A DNA stretch of 63,880 nt from Alphaproteobacteria bacterium. Lineage in GTDB: Bacteria > Pseudomonadota > Alphaproteobacteria > Caulobacterales > Aquidulcibacteraceae. Made by a program: the position numbers and the translations under genes. Below are positions 1 to 10,489 of this stretch, piece after piece (positions within the stretch are counted from its first letter, which is position 1; every line of letters starts with the position of its first letter). The stretch lies in NCBI GenBank assembly GCA_030430715.1, contig JAUIJZ010000009.1, positions 1-63,880 of the forward strand, written 5' to 3'. Under the pieces are notes generated by a model. That model was not told the DNA's origin. It worked only from the letters and a program-made list of their open reading frames with translations, and searched no databases.

Positions 1-274
1 GTAGCTCTTCCGGGTCGCGTCAAAGCCAAGCCCGCGCGAACCAAAGCGCGGGGAGTCACCGGGGACCGCGAACAAGCGCGCGGCCCGCACGCCGCCGGCG
101 CGCCATCACGGGTGTGAAAAACCGCCCTGCTTGGCGCCGGCGCCGCAACAGCACGGGACGCGGATTTTACGCGTCTTAACGCGCCGAACCAACGGCGCAT
201 TTCTCTGGCGCGCAATGTCCGCGTCCCGGCCCTCGTTTGAGCGAAGTGTTTCTCGGATCGCCAGATCGACAAGG
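1..274. other. left-edge stretch without a recognisable gene
   Basis: I see no convincing coding region here. A GC-rich inverted repeat (7-bp arms at 31-37 and 46-52, 8-base loop) is present. It lacks a following T-run, so it is not a clear terminator. An open frame continuous with the small gene downstream starts at 131, but its first part is arginine-rich and reads like translated non-coding GC-rich DNA. The promoter of the small gene at 302 presumably lies here. Confidence 0.4.
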
Positions 275-301
275 ATGACGCATGTACAACACGGAAATCC
301 C

Positions 302-463
302 ATGCAGCCCTATGATGTGATCAAAGCCATTGCGCAGGGGCGGCGCGCCATGCGGCGCGGTCAGCTGGCCGAGGCCGAACGCTGGTATAAGCTCGCAGAC
401 CATGCCGCCGCGATTGCACAGCGGCTGAACTATCTCGCCGATAAAGAATCCAAGCGTAGCTAG
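302..463 (+). CDS. small hypothetical protein (53 aa), TPR-like helical
   Basis: This is a short, soluble, helical protein of unknown function. The stretch RRGQLAEAERWYKLADHAA resembles one tetratricopeptide-type helix pair, so protein-protein contact is possible, but one repeat is too little to assign a family. I chose the ATG at 302 because a weak GGA ribosome site lies six bases upstream. An in-frame ATG at 275 is the alternative. The gene converges on cheR, with stops 14 bases apart. It has no signal peptide or membrane segment and could be species-specific. Confidence 0.45.
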   Translation: MQPYDVIKAIAQGRRAMRRGQLAEAERWYKLADHAAAIAQRLNYLADKESKRS

Positions 464-477
464 CGCGTGCCGGGGCT

Positions 478-1302
478 TTAAGCTGCGGCGACGTTGGCCG
501 CGTGATTGCGCGCGGCGACGCCGTCCGCGCAGATGAAGCCGTCCACGCCCGTGGGCACGGTCTCGTGCGCGCCGAGCAGGATCACGCCTTCCGGCGCCAG
601 CGCATCGGCGCAGCGCGTGAACACGGCGGCGCGGGTTTCGTCGTCGAACTGGCTGAGCACATTGGCCAGCACGATGATGTCGAAGCGGCCGAGCGCGCCC
701 GGATGCTTCATCAGATTGTGCGGCTCGAATTTCACGCCCGCGCGCAGGCGGTCTTGGATGCGCCAGAGGTCGCCGGCCTTTTCGAAATGCGCGATCAGCT
801 TGCGGATCGGCAGGCCGCGCTGCACTTCAAATTGCGTGTAAAGGCCGGCGCGGGCTTTTTCGAGCAGGCGCTCTGACATGTCGGTCGCCACGATCTCGAC
901 CGCGGGCGTCTGGCCCTTGTCGCGCAGCTCTTCCACCAGCATGCCGACCGAATAGGGCTCTTGGCCGGTCGAGCACGCCGCGCACCACACGCGCACGCGC
1001 TCATGGCCGCGCCGCGCCAAAGCGTCGGGCAGGATCTCTTCGCGCAATTTTGCGAATTGCGCGCGGTCGCGGAAAAAGCGCGTATCGGCCTGGACCAGAT
1101 GGTCGGCGATCTGCGCCCAGAGGCGCCCGTCCGCGCGCGTGCGCGCCGCGCCGATCATTTCAGCGGCGCTGCCGAAGCCTTCGCGGCGCGCCAGCGGCTG
1201 CAATTTGCTTTCCGCCGCCGCGCTCATTTCCTTGCTGAGCACCGCGCCAGAACGCGCTTTTACTTCCCGCGAAATCAGCACGAACTCGGCTTCGCTCAGC
1301 AT
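478..1302 (-). CDS. cheR: CheR-type chemoreceptor/glutamate methyltransferase
   Basis: A SAM-dependent methyltransferase of the CheR family (274 aa), which methylates glutamates on chemoreceptors or related receptors. Residues 1-65 form the small helical N-terminal domain. Residues 72-79 (ADTRFFRD) match the family's T-x-FFR element, and residues 106-121 (WCAACSTGQEPYSVGM) form the SAM-binding loop. The usual CRNVLIYF segment reads VLANVLSQFD (211-220), so this copy is divergent. Its ATG overlaps the stop of the upstream cheY-like gene (TGATG), indicating translational coupling. No receptor, cheA or cheB lies nearby, so its role may be in cell-cycle or surface signalling rather than classical chemotaxis. 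Confidence 0.85.
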   Translation of the reverse strand: MLSEAEFVLISREVKARSGAVLSKEMSAAAESKLQPLARREGFGSAAEMIGAARTRADGRLWAQIADHLVQADTRFFRDRAQFAKLREEILPDALARRGHERVRVWCAACSTGQEPYSVGMLVEELRDKGQTPAVEIVATDMSERLLEKARAGLYTQFEVQRGLPIRKLIAHFEKAGDLWRIQDRLRAGVKFEPHNLMKHPGALGRFDIIVLANVLSQFDDETRAAVFTRCADALAPEGVILLGAHETVPTGVDGFICADGVAARNHAANVAAA

Positions 1303-1667
1303 CAGACGAGGCCCGCTTCGGCGAATTTGGACTGCAGAATGTCGCCGTCGAACGGCTTCATCATGTATTCGTCGGCGCCCGCTTTCAGCGCTTCGGCGAT
1401 GCGCTCGACATCGTTTTCGGTGGTGCAGAACACCACTGTCGGCGTCTCGCCGCCGGGCTCTTGGCGCAGCTGGCGCAGGAAATCGATGCCGCTCATCACC
1501 GGCATGGTCCAATCGAGCAGGATGGCGTCGGGCATTTGCCGGCGGCACGCTTGCAGCGCTTCGAGCCCGTCCGCGGCTTCCTCGATCTCGAAGCGCATGT
1601 CTTCAAGGATGCGCCGCGCCACTTTGCGGATCACGCGGCTGTCGTCGACGACAAGACAGCGTTTCAT
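1302..1667 (-). CDS. CheY-like single-domain response regulator
   Basis: A stand-alone receiver domain of 121 residues. It has the acidic pair D8-D9, phosphoacceptor D52 (LLDWTMP), T82/T83 and K104 (MKPF), so it should be phosphorylatable. It has no output domain and must act by protein contact, with a flagellar motor, kinase or methyltransferase as candidate partners. It lies between chpT (58-base gap) and cheR (one-base overlap) on the same strand. This arrangement suggests that phosphoryl groups from the ChpT relay, or an unseen kinase, could set its state. The exact target cannot be read from sequence. Confidence 0.85.
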   Translation of the reverse strand: MKRCLVVDDSRVIRKVARRILEDMRFEIEEAADGLEALQACRRQMPDAILLDWTMPVMSGIDFLRQLRQEPGGETPTVVFCTTENDVERIAEALKAGADEYMMKPFDGDILQSKFAEAGLV

Positions 1668-1725
1668 GGAATCAAGCTCCGTCGGATACGGAGAAACTTG
1701 TCCGCTGATTTTGTTAATGCGCTCT

Positions 1726-2358
1726 TTAGAGCTTGAACGCGGCCGAGCGCGCGATCAATTGCACGCACTCTTCGCTTTCTTTGGCGCTGATCTCGACGCC
1801 GCCTTGGCGCGCCAGCAGCCCGGTCAGCGTCGGCTGAATGGTGTGGCCGGTCAGCTCTTCGCCTTCGCCTTTGAGGGCAAGGCCGGTGGCTTCCCTGAGC
1901 TTCGCGCGCGGTCCTTTCGCCGTGACAATGACTTCGCCGCCCTCGGGCAGCTTTTCGGCGCTGATTTCCACAGTGCCGCCGCGTGGCAGACATTCGTTGG
2001 CGATGAGCAACAAGTTCACGATGACGCGCACGGCCGGGCGGGGCATGGCCACGGCGGGGGCGCTCCACACCAATTCGGGCTTCAAAACGCCGAACAGCTT
2101 GTTGGCCACGGCGCGGCCTTCTTCCAATTCGCTGTCGCCTTCGGCCAGCGCGCCGCCCATGGCGAAGCGGAAAAACTCAAGCTTCGCCCATGCTTTGCCG
2201 ACGCCATTATCGAGCAGCGACAGCGCATCCGGATCGGGCTTGCCGTCCGCGTCGGACTTGATCATCTCCAAGCCCTGGATGATCGCGCTCATCGGCTCGA
2301 CCATGTCGTGACAGATGCGCGAGGTGACAAGCGCCGTGAGCTTCGTGTTCTCGATCAT
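1726..2358 (-). CDS. chpT: ChpT-like histidine phosphotransferase
   Basis: In Caulobacter and relatives ChpT is a dimeric phosphotransferase that passes phosphate from the hybrid kinase CckA to CtrA and CpdR, controlling the cell cycle and motility. This 210-residue protein has the family's N-terminal helical hairpin with the phospho-accepting histidine H17 in RICHDMVEPMSA. A degenerate ATPase-like C-terminal domain follows, without the G-box ATP-binding motifs. Its length is normal for the family. It heads a three-gene leftward unit with cheY- and cheR-like genes and diverges from the antiporter gene. The call rests on the histidine motif and overall fold pattern. A different alphaproteobacterial Hpt of the same family is possible. 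Confidence 0.8.
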   Translation of the reverse strand: MIENTKLTALVTSRICHDMVEPMSAIIQGLEMIKSDADGKPDPDALSLLDNGVGKAWAKLEFFRFAMGGALAEGDSELEEGRAVANKLFGVLKPELVWSAPAVAMPRPAVRVIVNLLLIANECLPRGGTVEISAEKLPEGGEVIVTAKGPRAKLREATGLALKGEGEELTGHTIQPTLTGLLARQGGVEISAKESEECVQLIARSAAFKL

Positions 2359-2453
2359 CGCCGGCTCCGGTTGGGGAAGCGCACAACATAGATGATTCGC
2401 CGCCCGTGGAGGGCATGCAAAGCCGTGCTATTGCGCTGGAGCGAGGAGTGACC

Positions 2454-4292
2454 ATGGCTCTGGAAACTGGGGAAGCTTTGGGTCTGGAGCACGCCGTGGC
2501 GTTGCTCGCGACAGCCGTTGTGGCCGCGCCGCTGTTTAGGCGGCTCGGGCTGGGCTCGGTGCTGGGCTACCTCGCGGCGGGGGTGGCGATCGGTCCGTTT
2601 GGCTTCGGACTGTTCCGCGATCCGGAAAATATCCTGCACGTCGCTGAACTCGGCGTTGTGATGTTTCTATTTCTGATTGGCCTGGAAATGCGCCCGGCGA
2701 AGCTCTGGTCGCTGCGCAATGAGATATTCGGCCTGGGCGCCGCGCAGGTGTTCGCCTGCGGCGCGCTGCTCACGATTGTTGGGATCTGCGCGGGCTTGCC
2801 CTGGCCGGCGGCTTTGATTGCGGCGTCGGGCTTCGTGCTGTCCTCGACGGCGGTGATCATGAAAATGATGGACGATAGCGGCGAGACGGCCAGCGCGGCC
2901 GGCCAGCGCAATGTGTCGATCCTGCTTTTTGAAGATCTGATGATCGTGCCGCTGCTGGCGCTGGTGGCGGTGCTCGCCTCGATTATCGGCGTGGCGGACG
3001 AGGCGGCGCGCCCGCTCTGGCAGAGCATCGGCATTGCCGCCGCAGCCGTGGCGGCGGTGTTCGTGGCCGGGCGCTATCTGCTCGATCCGCTGTTCGGCGT
3101 GTTGGCGCGTTCGGGCGCGCGTGAAGTGATGACGGCGGCGGCGCTGATGGTGGTGTTGGGCGCGGCGCTGTTCATGCAATGGGGCGGGCTGTCGATGGCG
3201 ATGGGCGCGTTCCTGGCGGGCGTGTTGCTTTCTGAATCCGTGTTCCGCCATCAGCTTGAGGCTGATGTCGAGCCGTTTCGCGGCATTCTGCTGGCGCTGT
3301 TCTTCATTAGCGTCGGTATGTCGCTTGATCTCAACGCGGTCGCGGCCGACTGGCGGCTGATCGGCGCCGGCGTGCTGGTTTACATGGTCGTGAAATCGCT
3401 CGGCATTTATGGCGTGGCCCGCTTGTTCAGGGCGTCGCATCATGAGGCGGTGCAGCGTGCGGCCTTATTCGCGCAGGGCGGAGAGTTTGCCTTCGTGCTC
3501 TACGCGGCCGCGTTCGCTGGCGGGGTGATGGATGCCCGCATCACGGCGATGGCGACGGCGATTGTCATTATTTCAATGGCGCTGACGCCGCTTGTCGTCC
3601 TGCTGCTGAACCGGGTGCACAAGCAGCCGGAAATTTCGCGCGATGGGGTGGAGGATGCGCGCGATCTCAATGGCCGCGTGCTGTTCATTGGCTTTGGCCG
3701 CTTTGCGCAGGTGGTGAGCCAATCTCTGCTGGCGCGGGGCGTCGATATTTCGCTGATCGAAACCGATGTGGAAATGATCCAGGCGGCCGCGAATTTCGGT
3801 TTCAAAGTCTATTATGGCGATGGCGCGCGCTTGGACGTTCTGCATGCATCGGGCGCGGCGCGGGCGGAGGCCATTTTGATCTGCGTCGATAAGCCGGAAA
3901 CGACGGACCGCATCGTCGCGCTGGTCAAGTCCGAGTTCCCGCACGCAAAGATTTTCGCGCGTGCGTTCGATCGCGGCCATTCGATGCGTCTCGTACATGC
4001 TGGGGTCGATTATCAGATGCGCGAATTGTTCGAATCTTCTCTGGCTTTCAGCGGTGCGGTGCTGCGTGAACTCGGCTTCAATGATATCGAGATCGCTGAA
4101 ACGATCGAAGATGTGCGCGACCGTGATGCCGAGCGCTTTGAATTGCAGCTTGCGGGCGGCATCGAGGCGGGCCGGGCGCTGATGCGCGGCAACATGCAGA
4201 CGCCGCAGCCGACGCCGTTCACACGCCCGCGACGCGAAGCGCAAGCGCTCAATGAGGAAGCCGCTGACGCGATAGGGGAAGAGGCTGGCTGA
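2454..4292 (+). CDS. CPA2-family cation/proton antiporter with TrkA-N domain (KefB/KefC type)
   Basis: A monovalent cation:proton antiporter of the inner membrane (612 aa). Residues from about 10 to 390 form a dozen hydrophobic segments typical of the Na+/H+ exchanger fold. Residues from about 400 to 520 form a cytoplasmic Rossmann RCK/TrkA-N domain with the nucleotide-binding loop GFGRFAQ. The C-terminal tail (~90 residues) is charged and polar. KefB/C proteins export K+ under glutathione-adduct control, but no KefF/G-type ancillary gene is adjacent, so ligand control is uncertain. I start at the ATG at 2454 because GAGGAG sits six bases upstream. A longer frame from 2406 has no such site. 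Confidence 0.88.
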   Translation: MALETGEALGLEHAVALLATAVVAAPLFRRLGLGSVLGYLAAGVAIGPFGFGLFRDPENILHVAELGVVMFLFLIGLEMRPAKLWSLRNEIFGLGAAQVFACGALLTIVGICAGLPWPAALIAASGFVLSSTAVIMKMMDDSGETASAAGQRNVSILLFEDLMIVPLLALVAVLASIIGVADEAARPLWQSIGIAAAAVAAVFVAGRYLLDPLFGVLARSGAREVMTAAALMVVLGAALFMQWGGLSMAMGAFLAGVLLSESVFRHQLEADVEPFRGILLALFFISVGMSLDLNAVAADWRLIGAGVLVYMVVKSLGIYGVARLFRASHHEAVQRAALFAQGGEFAFVLYAAAFAGGVMDARITAMATAIVIISMALTPLVVLLLNRVHKQPEISRDGVEDARDLNGRVLFIGFGRFAQVVSQSLLARGVDISLIETDVEMIQAAANFGFKVYYGDGARLDVLHASGAARAEAILICVDKPETTDRIVALVKSEFPHAKIFARAFDRGHSMRLVHAGVDYQMRELFESSLAFSGAVLRELGFNDIEIAETIEDVRDRDAERFELQLAGGIEAGRALMRGNMQTPQPTPFTRPRREAQALNEEAADAIGEEAG

Positions 4293-4310
4293 CGCCGCGC
4301 ACACGTCCCA

Positions 4311-4332
4311 TATGGAGCGACGGCGCTCCATA
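4311..4332. promoter_or_regulatory. 9-bp perfect palindrome upstream of the epoxide hydrolase
   Basis: TATGGAGCG, four bases (ACGG), then CGCTCCATA: a perfect 22-base dyad. It sits directly before the GAGGA ribosome site of the hydrolase gene and 19 bases after the antiporter stop. It could be a repressor operator of the TetR/MarR kind or an mRNA hairpin controlling initiation. No regulator gene lies next to it. Confidence 0.5.
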
Positions 4333-4343
4333 GAGGAATAAGT

Positions 4344-5300
4344 ATGAATCCTGAATTTCGCTTCATCGAAACCAACGGCATCGCGCTGCGCGCGGCTGTC
4401 ATGGGCGATGGGCCGCTTGTCGTGATGGTGCACGGCTTTCCGGAGAGCTGGTATTCGTGGCGTCATCAGATGGCGCCGCTTGCCGCGGCGGGATTTACGG
4501 CGTGCGCGATCGATGTGCGCGGTTATGGCGGTTCGGATCGCCCGCATGCTGTGGAAGCGTACGATCTAAAGCAGATCACTGCCGATATCGCCGGAATTAT
4601 CGACGCCTTGTCGCCGGGCGTTCCGGCTGTGCTCATTGGACATGATTGGGGCGCGCCTTTGGTTTGGAATACGGCGCTGATGCACGCGGACAAGGTGCGC
4701 GCAGTCGCCGGCTTGAGCGTGCCCTACACGCCCGTCGGCGATCGCCCCTATCTGGAAATTTCGCGGCGCGTGTTCACCGACCGCAATCGCTTTTTCTATC
4801 AGCTCTATTTTCAGGAAGAGGGCAAAGCCGAAGAGGAAATCGAAGCCGATGTGCGCAGCTTCATCCGTAAAATCTATTTTGCCTGGTCGGGCGATGGGAC
4901 GTTCGATCAAAACAAGCCCGCGGACGCGCCGCTGCTGGATACGTTGATCGATCCCGATCCGTTTCCAGATTGGCTGAGCGAGGCCGATATCGATTATTAT
5001 GTGTCGGAATTCGAGCGCACGGGCGTTCGCGGCGCGCTTAATCGCTATCGCAACAATGAGCGGGACTGGTCCCTGCAGCGGCCCTATGCAGACAAGAAAA
5101 TCGAGCAGCCTGCGCTGTTTATCGTCGGTGAGCGCGATCCGACGCTGACGATGTTCAATCTCGATATCGTCGCCCGCATGGAAGCCTCGATGGCGGACTT
5201 GCGCGGTGTGCACACAATCCCTGGCATCGGCCATTGGACGCAGCAGGAAGCGCCCGATGCCGTGACCGGGCATCTGATCGATTGGCTGGCGACACTCTGA
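4344..5300 (+). CDS. alpha/beta-hydrolase, soluble epoxide hydrolase type
   Basis: Hydrolyses an epoxide, or less likely an ester or haloalkane, in the cytoplasm (318 aa, normal length). The oxyanion motif HGFPESW is at 30-36, the nucleophile D101 sits in GHDWGAP, the acid is D265 (GERDPT) and the base is H297 (GIGHW). An aspartate rather than serine nucleophile separates epoxide hydrolases and haloalkane dehalogenases from esterases. HGFPESW and lid tyrosines (such as Y155 and Y235) favour the epoxide hydrolase branch. GAGGA precedes the ATG. The perfect palindrome just upstream suggests inducible control. It is probably monocistronic, since a hairpin follows it. The substrate is unknown. 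Confidence 0.88.
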   Translation: MNPEFRFIETNGIALRAAVMGDGPLVVMVHGFPESWYSWRHQMAPLAAAGFTACAIDVRGYGGSDRPHAVEAYDLKQITADIAGIIDALSPGVPAVLIGHDWGAPLVWNTALMHADKVRAVAGLSVPYTPVGDRPYLEISRRVFTDRNRFFYQLYFQEEGKAEEEIEADVRSFIRKIYFAWSGDGTFDQNKPADAPLLDTLIDPDPFPDWLSEADIDYYVSEFERTGVRGALNRYRNNERDWSLQRPYADKKIEQPALFIVGERDPTLTMFNLDIVARMEASMADLRGVHTIPGIGHWTQQEAPDAVTGHLIDWLATL

Positions 5301-5315
5301 ACGGCGACAGCGCGC

Positions 5316-5355
5316 GCGGCAAAAGTGCGCTTGCCGCTGAGTCTAGTCTTTCTTT
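5316..5355 (+). terminator. probable intrinsic terminator after the epoxide hydrolase
   Basis: The stem GCGGCAA/TTGCCGC (5316-5322 with 5331-5337) has an eight-base loop and is followed by a T-rich stretch (TCTAGTCTTTCTTT). It starts 16 bases after the hydrolase stop. The T-run is interrupted, so efficiency may be moderate. Confidence 0.5.
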
Positions 5356-5445
5356 GCCGTAATCTTTCCGTTTTGTTAGCTCAGCTTGCGGGCCGCGCGA
5401 GCCTCGGGCAAGCATGCGGCTTCCCGAGTGGGAAGGGAGGCGCGC

Positions 5446-8400
5446 ATGGCGTTCAATTGGCGGGCGCTTGCGGAACGGTTGGATCCGCGCAAGCTCGATT
5501 GGTCTTGGGCGGTTCCGGTGCGCGACTATTTGGTCGCCAACCGCGCGGTCGTTCTTTCCACGTCTATTGCTCTGCTGGTCGGCCTTTGGGGCGGCGCCGT
5601 TCTGGGCCGTGTGTCGGCTGGGGCGCCTGCGATCGACATCGCGCAATTGGGCTCAATCGGCGGACGCGAAGAAGCGCGCTCCGCGAGCGCGCCGCGCGCG
5701 GGCTTGCCGGGCATCGCCGGCATGGCGTTCGTGCGCTTGCGCACCGAGATGAACCAGGCCGAGCCGCGCGCGTGCTTGGAATTTTCGCAAGCGCTCTCGA
5801 CTGACGCGTCGATCAATTACGCCGATTATCTCGAGATGGCACCGGCGGCGCAGTATCAGACGGACGTTTCCGGCAATCTGCTGTGCCTCGGCGGCTTGCC
5901 GCTTGAGCCGGAACGGCAAGTCACGATCCGCGAAGGGCTGCCTTCTGCTTCCGGCGACCGCACCGAAGCGGACGAAACCTTCACGCTCACATTCGGAGAC
6001 CGCCCGGCCTATGTCGGCTTCGCCGGCTCTGGCGTGATCCTGCCGCGCGCGGAAGCCGACGGCATTGCCATCGAAACCGTCAACGTCAATCGGCTTGAAG
6101 TCGAAGTGCTGCGCGTGCCCGACCGCATTCTGTCGCAACATCGGCTCGATGAAGGCGAAAGCAATGAAGAGGGCGGCTGGGGCTATTGGAGCTTCAACAG
6201 CGCTGGCGAGGATGTCGGCGTTTCCGTCTATCGCGGTCATATCGACATCGATACCGCAGGCAGACGCAATATTGCGATCACGAGCGTCTTCGCTCTGGGC
6301 GCCGAACTGAGCGAGATGCGGCCGGGGGCGTATGTCGTCAAAGTGCGCGATGTGTCGCCGAGCGCCGGTCAGCGCGCCGATCTGGATAATGACAGCGCCG
6401 CTTCGGCGTATCGTTGGATTCTCTACACCGACATGGCGCTGCAGAGCTTCTCCGGCGCCAGCGGGCTTGATGTGGTGGTGCGTTCGCTGCGCACGGCGCG
6501 GCCGATGCCGGGCGTAACGCTGACGCTGATCGCGGCAAATAACGAAGAGCTCGCCCGCACGCGCACGGATTCGGATGGGCATGTGCGCTTCGCCGAAGCG
6601 CTGGTGAATGGCGATGGGCCGGCGCGCGCCCGCTACGTGATGGCCTATGGCGCGCAGGGCGATTATGCGGCGCTCGATCTGCAGCGCTCGGGGCTCGATC
6701 TGTCGGACCGCGCCGTCGATGGCCGCCGCGCGCCCGGCGATATCGACGCTTATCTGTACACAGAGCGGGGCATCTATCGGCCCGGTGAGCGGGTGCGCCT
6801 GATCGGACTGGTGCGCGATGAAATCGGCCGCGCCATCTCCGACCGGCAATCGACGCTGGTTATTTATCGTCCGAACGGAACCGAAGCGCGGCGCATTCGC
6901 CTCATGGAAGCCGCCGATACGGGCGGCGCCATCGCCAAAAATATCGAGATCGACCGCAACGCGCCGCGCGGCGTTTGGCGCGCGGTGCTGACCGTCGACG
7001 GTCAGGATGCGCCTGCGGGCAATGTGTCATGGTCGGTTGAGGATTTCGTGCCGCAGCGTTTGCGCGTGCAGGTCGATGCCAGCGACGCGGTAATGCGCGC
7101 AGGTCAATCGCGGCCGGTGAATGTGCAGGCCGATTTCCTCTATGGCGCGCCGGGCGGCGGCTTGGCCGTCGAAGCGGAAGGGCGTCTCACCGTCGATCCC
7201 AACCCGTTCCGGGAGTTTGAGGGCTACGTATTCGGCCGCGCCGACGAACGTTTCGACGAACGCTTTTTCCAATTGCCTGCAACGGTGACGGATGGTGCGG
7301 GCGCTGCGCAGATCGCGCTGGAATTGCCTGATCTGCCTGACACCACGCTGCCGCTGCGCGCGCGTATGATTGCAAGCGTGGCTGATCCGGGCGGGCGCGT
7401 GGTGCGCGAGAGCTTTGTCGTGCCGGTGCGCACGCGCGACCTTTACATCGGCCTGTCGCCACAATTCGCCAACCGGCGCGCCGGTGCGGGCGAAGCGGTC
7501 GCGTATGACATTATCGCCTTGAACGCCGAAGGCCGCCGCGCCGCCGCGCGCGGGCTGCAATGGCAGCTCGTGCGCGAGGAATGGGGCTATGATTGGTATC
7601 TCGACAATGGGCGTTGGCGCTGGCGGCGCACGGGCCGCGACATTCCCGTCGACGGCGCGACATTTGACGTCGCCGCGAACGCGCCGGTGCGCATTACCAA
7701 GGATGGCCTCCGTTCGGGCTCGTATCGCTTGATCGTGACCGATCCGCGTTCAGGTGCGGAAAGCTCGCAACGCTTCGGCGTGGGCTGGGGTGGTCCGGCT
7801 GACGACGATGCGACGCCGGATATGGTCACTGTCGTCGCGCCGGAAGATCCAGTGCGGCCCGGCGCGCGCGCGCGCGTGCAAATTCGTCCGCCTTATGCGG
7901 GCGAAGCGCAGATCGTGGTGGCGACGGACCGGGTGCTGGAAATGCGCACGGTGCGTGTCGGCACGGACGGCGCGACAATCGATCTGCCGGTCACCAATGA
8001 ATGGGGCTCCGGCGCTTATGTGATGGTGACGGTGATGACGCCGCGCGATCCGGTGAACTTGCCGGTGCCGCGCCGCGCGGTGGGCGTTGCTTATGTGCCT
8101 GTCGATATGGGCGGACGCACGCTGGAAGTGATCGCCGGCGAGGGGCTGCAGAATGTACGCCCGAACACGCGCCTTGAGGTGCCGGTGCAGGTGCGCAACG
8201 CGCCCAATGGCGAGCGCGTGCGCGTGGCTATCGCGATGGTGGATGTCGGTATTCTCAATCTGACTCGCTACCAGCCGCCGAACCCGACCGACTATTTCTT
8301 CGGGCGGCGCGCGCTTGGCGTTGAGCTGCGCGACGATTATGGCCGCTTGCTCAACCCCAATCTCGGTGCGCCGGCGACGGCGCGCCAGGGTGGCGACAGT

Positions 8401-10488
8401 TTGGGCGGAGAAGGTCTGACCGTGGTGCCGACGCGCACCGTCGCGCTGGTCTCCGATATTGTTGAAGTGCGCGGCGGGCGCGCCACGATTGCCCTCAACA
8501 TTCCCGACTTTAACGGCACGCTGAAGCTGATGGCGGTGGCATGGAGCCAGAGCGCGGTTGGCCAGGATGCCGAAGACATTATCGTGCGCGATCCGGTCGT
8601 CGCCGAATTGATCCTGCCGCGTTTCCTCGCCCCCGGCGATGAAGCGCAAGGCGCGCTCAACATTGATAATGTCGAGGGGCCGCCCGGCGCCTATGTGGTG
8701 ACGGTGTCTGGCTCAAGCACGGCGCAAATCCAGGCTCAGCCGCGCCGCTTCAATCTCGGGCGCGGGCAAAGACAAACGGCGCTCATTCCAATCACGGGCG
8801 GGCCGTTGGGCATTGGCCAGATTGCGCTTCGTCTTGAAGGGCCGAGCGGCTTCACCCCGATCGAGCGTAGCTACGATATTCAATCGCGCGCGCCGTTCTT
8901 GCCGATCACCATTGTCGACACAGAGCCTCTGGAGGCGGGCGCATCGTGGCGCGCGCCGGCGGATGCGCTGGATCGCTTCCAATCGGGTGCGGAGGCGCTG
9001 GTCTCGTTTTCGAGTCTTGCCGGCATCGATCCCGCACCGCTTTTAGACGCGCTCTATCGCTATCCCTATGGCTGCACCGAGCAGCTCACCAGCGTGGCCA
9101 TGCCGCTTCTGTACTACAATGTTTTGGCCTCGGAAGCGGGACGTGACGCGGATGCCCGCATCACGCGCCGTGTTCAGGAAGCGGCGACACAAATCCTCGA
9201 CCGCATGGCGCCTGACGGTTCGCTGGGCCTTTGGCGCGCGGGCGATGGCTCGGCGACGCCTTGGCTTGGCGCGTATGCGGTGGATTTCCTACAGCGCGCT
9301 CAGGCGGCGGGCTTTGCCGTGCCGCGTCAGCCGATGAACCAAGCCTATGCCGCGCTGCGGCGCGTGGCGCGGCTCAACGATTTCGGTTCGGTCAACTACG
9401 ATTTCGAGGTCTATCGCTGGCCGGGATCGAACGACTCGACCGAATTGTTGCGTTCGCGCTCGGCGGCATACGCGCTCTATGTGCTGGCGAAAGCGGGCGA
9501 AGCCGATATCGGTCAGCTTCGCTATTTCCACGACAACCGGCTTGATGATGAGCCATCGCCGCTGGCGCGCGCGCACATCGCAGCGGCGTTGGCGCATCTC
9601 GGCGATCGGGCGCGCTCGCGCAACGCCTTCCGCATGGCTGAACGTGCGCTCGGCTATCGCAACACGGGCGATTGGTACCAGACGCCGCTGCGCGATATCG
9701 CCGGGGTTCTGGCGCTGGCCGCGGAGGCTGGCGAAACCGAATTGGTCGATCGTCTGCGCCGCCGGCTCGAACGCGATGCGCCGGACGCGAACCGGCTGAC
9801 CACGCAAGAGCAGGCGCAATTGTTGCTAGCGGCGAACGCCTTGCTGCAACGCGCCGGGCCGGTGAGCGTCACTTTGAATGACGAGACGTTGGCCGAACGC
9901 CAGATTTATGCGAGCGCGCAGCAACTCGCATCGGGGCTTGTCTTCCGCAACGCGGCGAGTGGGCCGGTGTGGCGCACGCTCTCCGTTTCCGGCGCGCCGC
10001 TTGAAGCGCCGCCGGCGATGTCGTCGGGATACAGCATCGACAAGCGCGTGTTCCGTATGGACGGCACGGTGGCCGATCTCGATCAAATTCGTCAGGGCGA
10101 TCGCGTTGTGATCGTGTTGTCAGGCCAACCGGATGGCGCGCGCACATATCCAACCGTACTGGTCGATTTGTTGCCGGCGGGGTTGGAGATCGAAACGCTG
10201 TTGCGGCCCGAGGATGGGCTTGGGCCGGAAAGGCGGGATGGCACGCGCCGCTCTGGCCCGTTTGGCTGGGTCGGCCGCATCTCCTACGCGCAAGTGCAAG
10301 AATCGCGCGACGATCGCTATGTGGCGTCGAACAATCTGCGCGGCGAATTCCTCTATGCTTACATCGCGCGTGCGGTGACGCCGGGCCGCTACACGCTTCC
10401 CGCCGCGCAGGTGGAGGACATGTATCGGCCTGGCGTGATGGCGCGCACCGATACCGGATCGATCCGGATCACGCCGCGCGGGGGCTGA
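5446..10488 (+). CDS. bacterial alpha-2-macroglobulin with thioester (YfhM-like), membrane-anchored
   Basis: A very large periplasmic protease trap (1680 aa). When a protease cuts the bait region, the internal thioester links covalently to the attacker. The thioester motif is CTEQ, with C1210 in [12 protein letters not shown]-terminal MG-type beta domains precede it and the alpha/alpha toroid (complement TED domain) follows. Unlike E. coli YfhM there is no lipobox. Instead residues ~36-58 form one hydrophobic segment after a positively charged start, so the protein is probably an inner-membrane anchored periplasmic protein. GGAAGGGAGG just upstream fixes the ATG at 5446. pbpC follows after one base, the classic pairing, which suggests defence of the envelope when peptidoglycan is being repaired. 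Confidence 0.92.
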   Translation: MAFNWRALAERLDPRKLDWSWAVPVRDYLVANRAVVLSTSIALLVGLWGGAVLGRVSAGAPAIDIAQLGSIGGREEARSASAPRAGLPGIAGMAFVRLRTEMNQAEPRACLEFSQALSTDASINYADYLEMAPAAQYQTDVSGNLLCLGGLPLEPERQVTIREGLPSASGDRTEADETFTLTFGDRPAYVGFAGSGVILPRAEADGIAIETVNVNRLEVEVLRVPDRILSQHRLDEGESNEEGGWGYWSFNSAGEDVGVSVYRGHIDIDTAGRRNIAITSVFALGAELSEMRPGAYVVKVRDVSPSAGQRADLDNDSAASAYRWILYTDMALQSFSGASGLDVVVRSLRTARPMPGVTLTLIAANNEELARTRTDSDGHVRFAEALVNGDGPARARYVMAYGAQGDYAALDLQRSGLDLSDRAVDGRRAPGDIDAYLYTERGIYRPGERVRLIGLVRDEIGRAISDRQSTLVIYRPNGTEARRIRLMEAADTGGAIAKNIEIDRNAPRGVWRAVLTVDGQDAPAGNVSWSVEDFVPQRLRVQVDASDAVMRAGQSRPVNVQADFLYGAPGGGLAVEAEGRLTVDPNPFREFEGYVFGRADERFDERFFQLPATVTDGAGAAQIALELPDLPDTTLPLRARMIASVADPGGRVVRESFVVPVRTRDLYIGLSPQFANRRAGAGEAVAYDIIALNAEGRRAAARGLQWQLVREEWGYDWYLDNGRWRWRRTGRDIPVDGATFDVAANAPVRITKDGLRSGSYRLIVTDPRSGAESSQRFGVGWGGPADDDATPDMVTVVAPEDPVRPGARARVQIRPPYAGEAQIVVATDRVLEMRTVRVGTDGATIDLPVTNEWGSGAYVMVTVMTPRDPVNLPVPRRAVGVAYVPVDMGGRTLEVIAGEGLQNVRPNTRLEVPVQVRNAPNGERVRVAIAMVDVGILNLTRYQPPNPTDYFFGRRALGVELRDDYGRLLNPNLGAPATARQGGDSLGGEGLTVVPTRTVALVSDIVEVRGGRATIALNIPDFNGTLKLMAVAWSQSAVGQDAEDIIVRDPVVAELILPRFLAPGDEAQGALNIDNVEGPPGAYVVTVSGSSTAQIQAQPRRFNLGRGQRQTALIPITGGPLGIGQIALRLEGPSGFTPIERSYDIQSRAPFLPITIVDTEPLEAGASWRAPADALDRFQSGAEALVSFSSLAGIDPAPLLDALYRYPYGCTEQLTSVAMPLLYYNVLASEAGRDADARITRRVQEAATQILDRMAPDGSLGLWRAGDGSATPWLGAYAVDFLQRAQAAGFAVPRQPMNQAYAALRRVARLNDFGSVNYDFEVYRWPGSNDSTELLRSRSAAYALYVLAKAGEADIGQLRYFHDNRLDDEPSPLARAHIAAALAHLGDRARSRNAFRMAERALGYRNTGDWYQTPLRDIAGVLALAAEAGETELVDRLRRRLERDAPDANRLTTQEQAQLLLAANALLQRAGPVSVTLNDETLAERQIYASAQQLASGLVFRNAASGPVWRTLSVSGAPLEAPPAMSSGYSIDKRVFRMDGTVADLDQIRQGDRVVIVLSGQPDGARTYPTVLVDLLPAGLEIETLLRPEDGLGPERRDGTRRSGPFGWVGRISYAQVQESRDDRYVASNNLRGEFLYAYIARAVTPGRYTLPAAQVEDMYRPGVMARTDTGSIRITPRGG

Positions 10489-10489
10489 T

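Noticed and set aside
31-52. Hairpin at the left edge as a terminator
   Set aside because: No T-run follows on either strand.
961-2391. 476-codon open frame on the plus strand opposite chpT and cheY
   Set aside because: It lies antisense to two clear regulatory genes; the translation has no domain pattern and is the usual long shadow of GC-rich codon bias.
2667-4547. Long reverse-strand frames under the antiporter and hydrolase
   Set aside because: Histidine- and arginine-rich low-complexity translation opposite well-supported genes.
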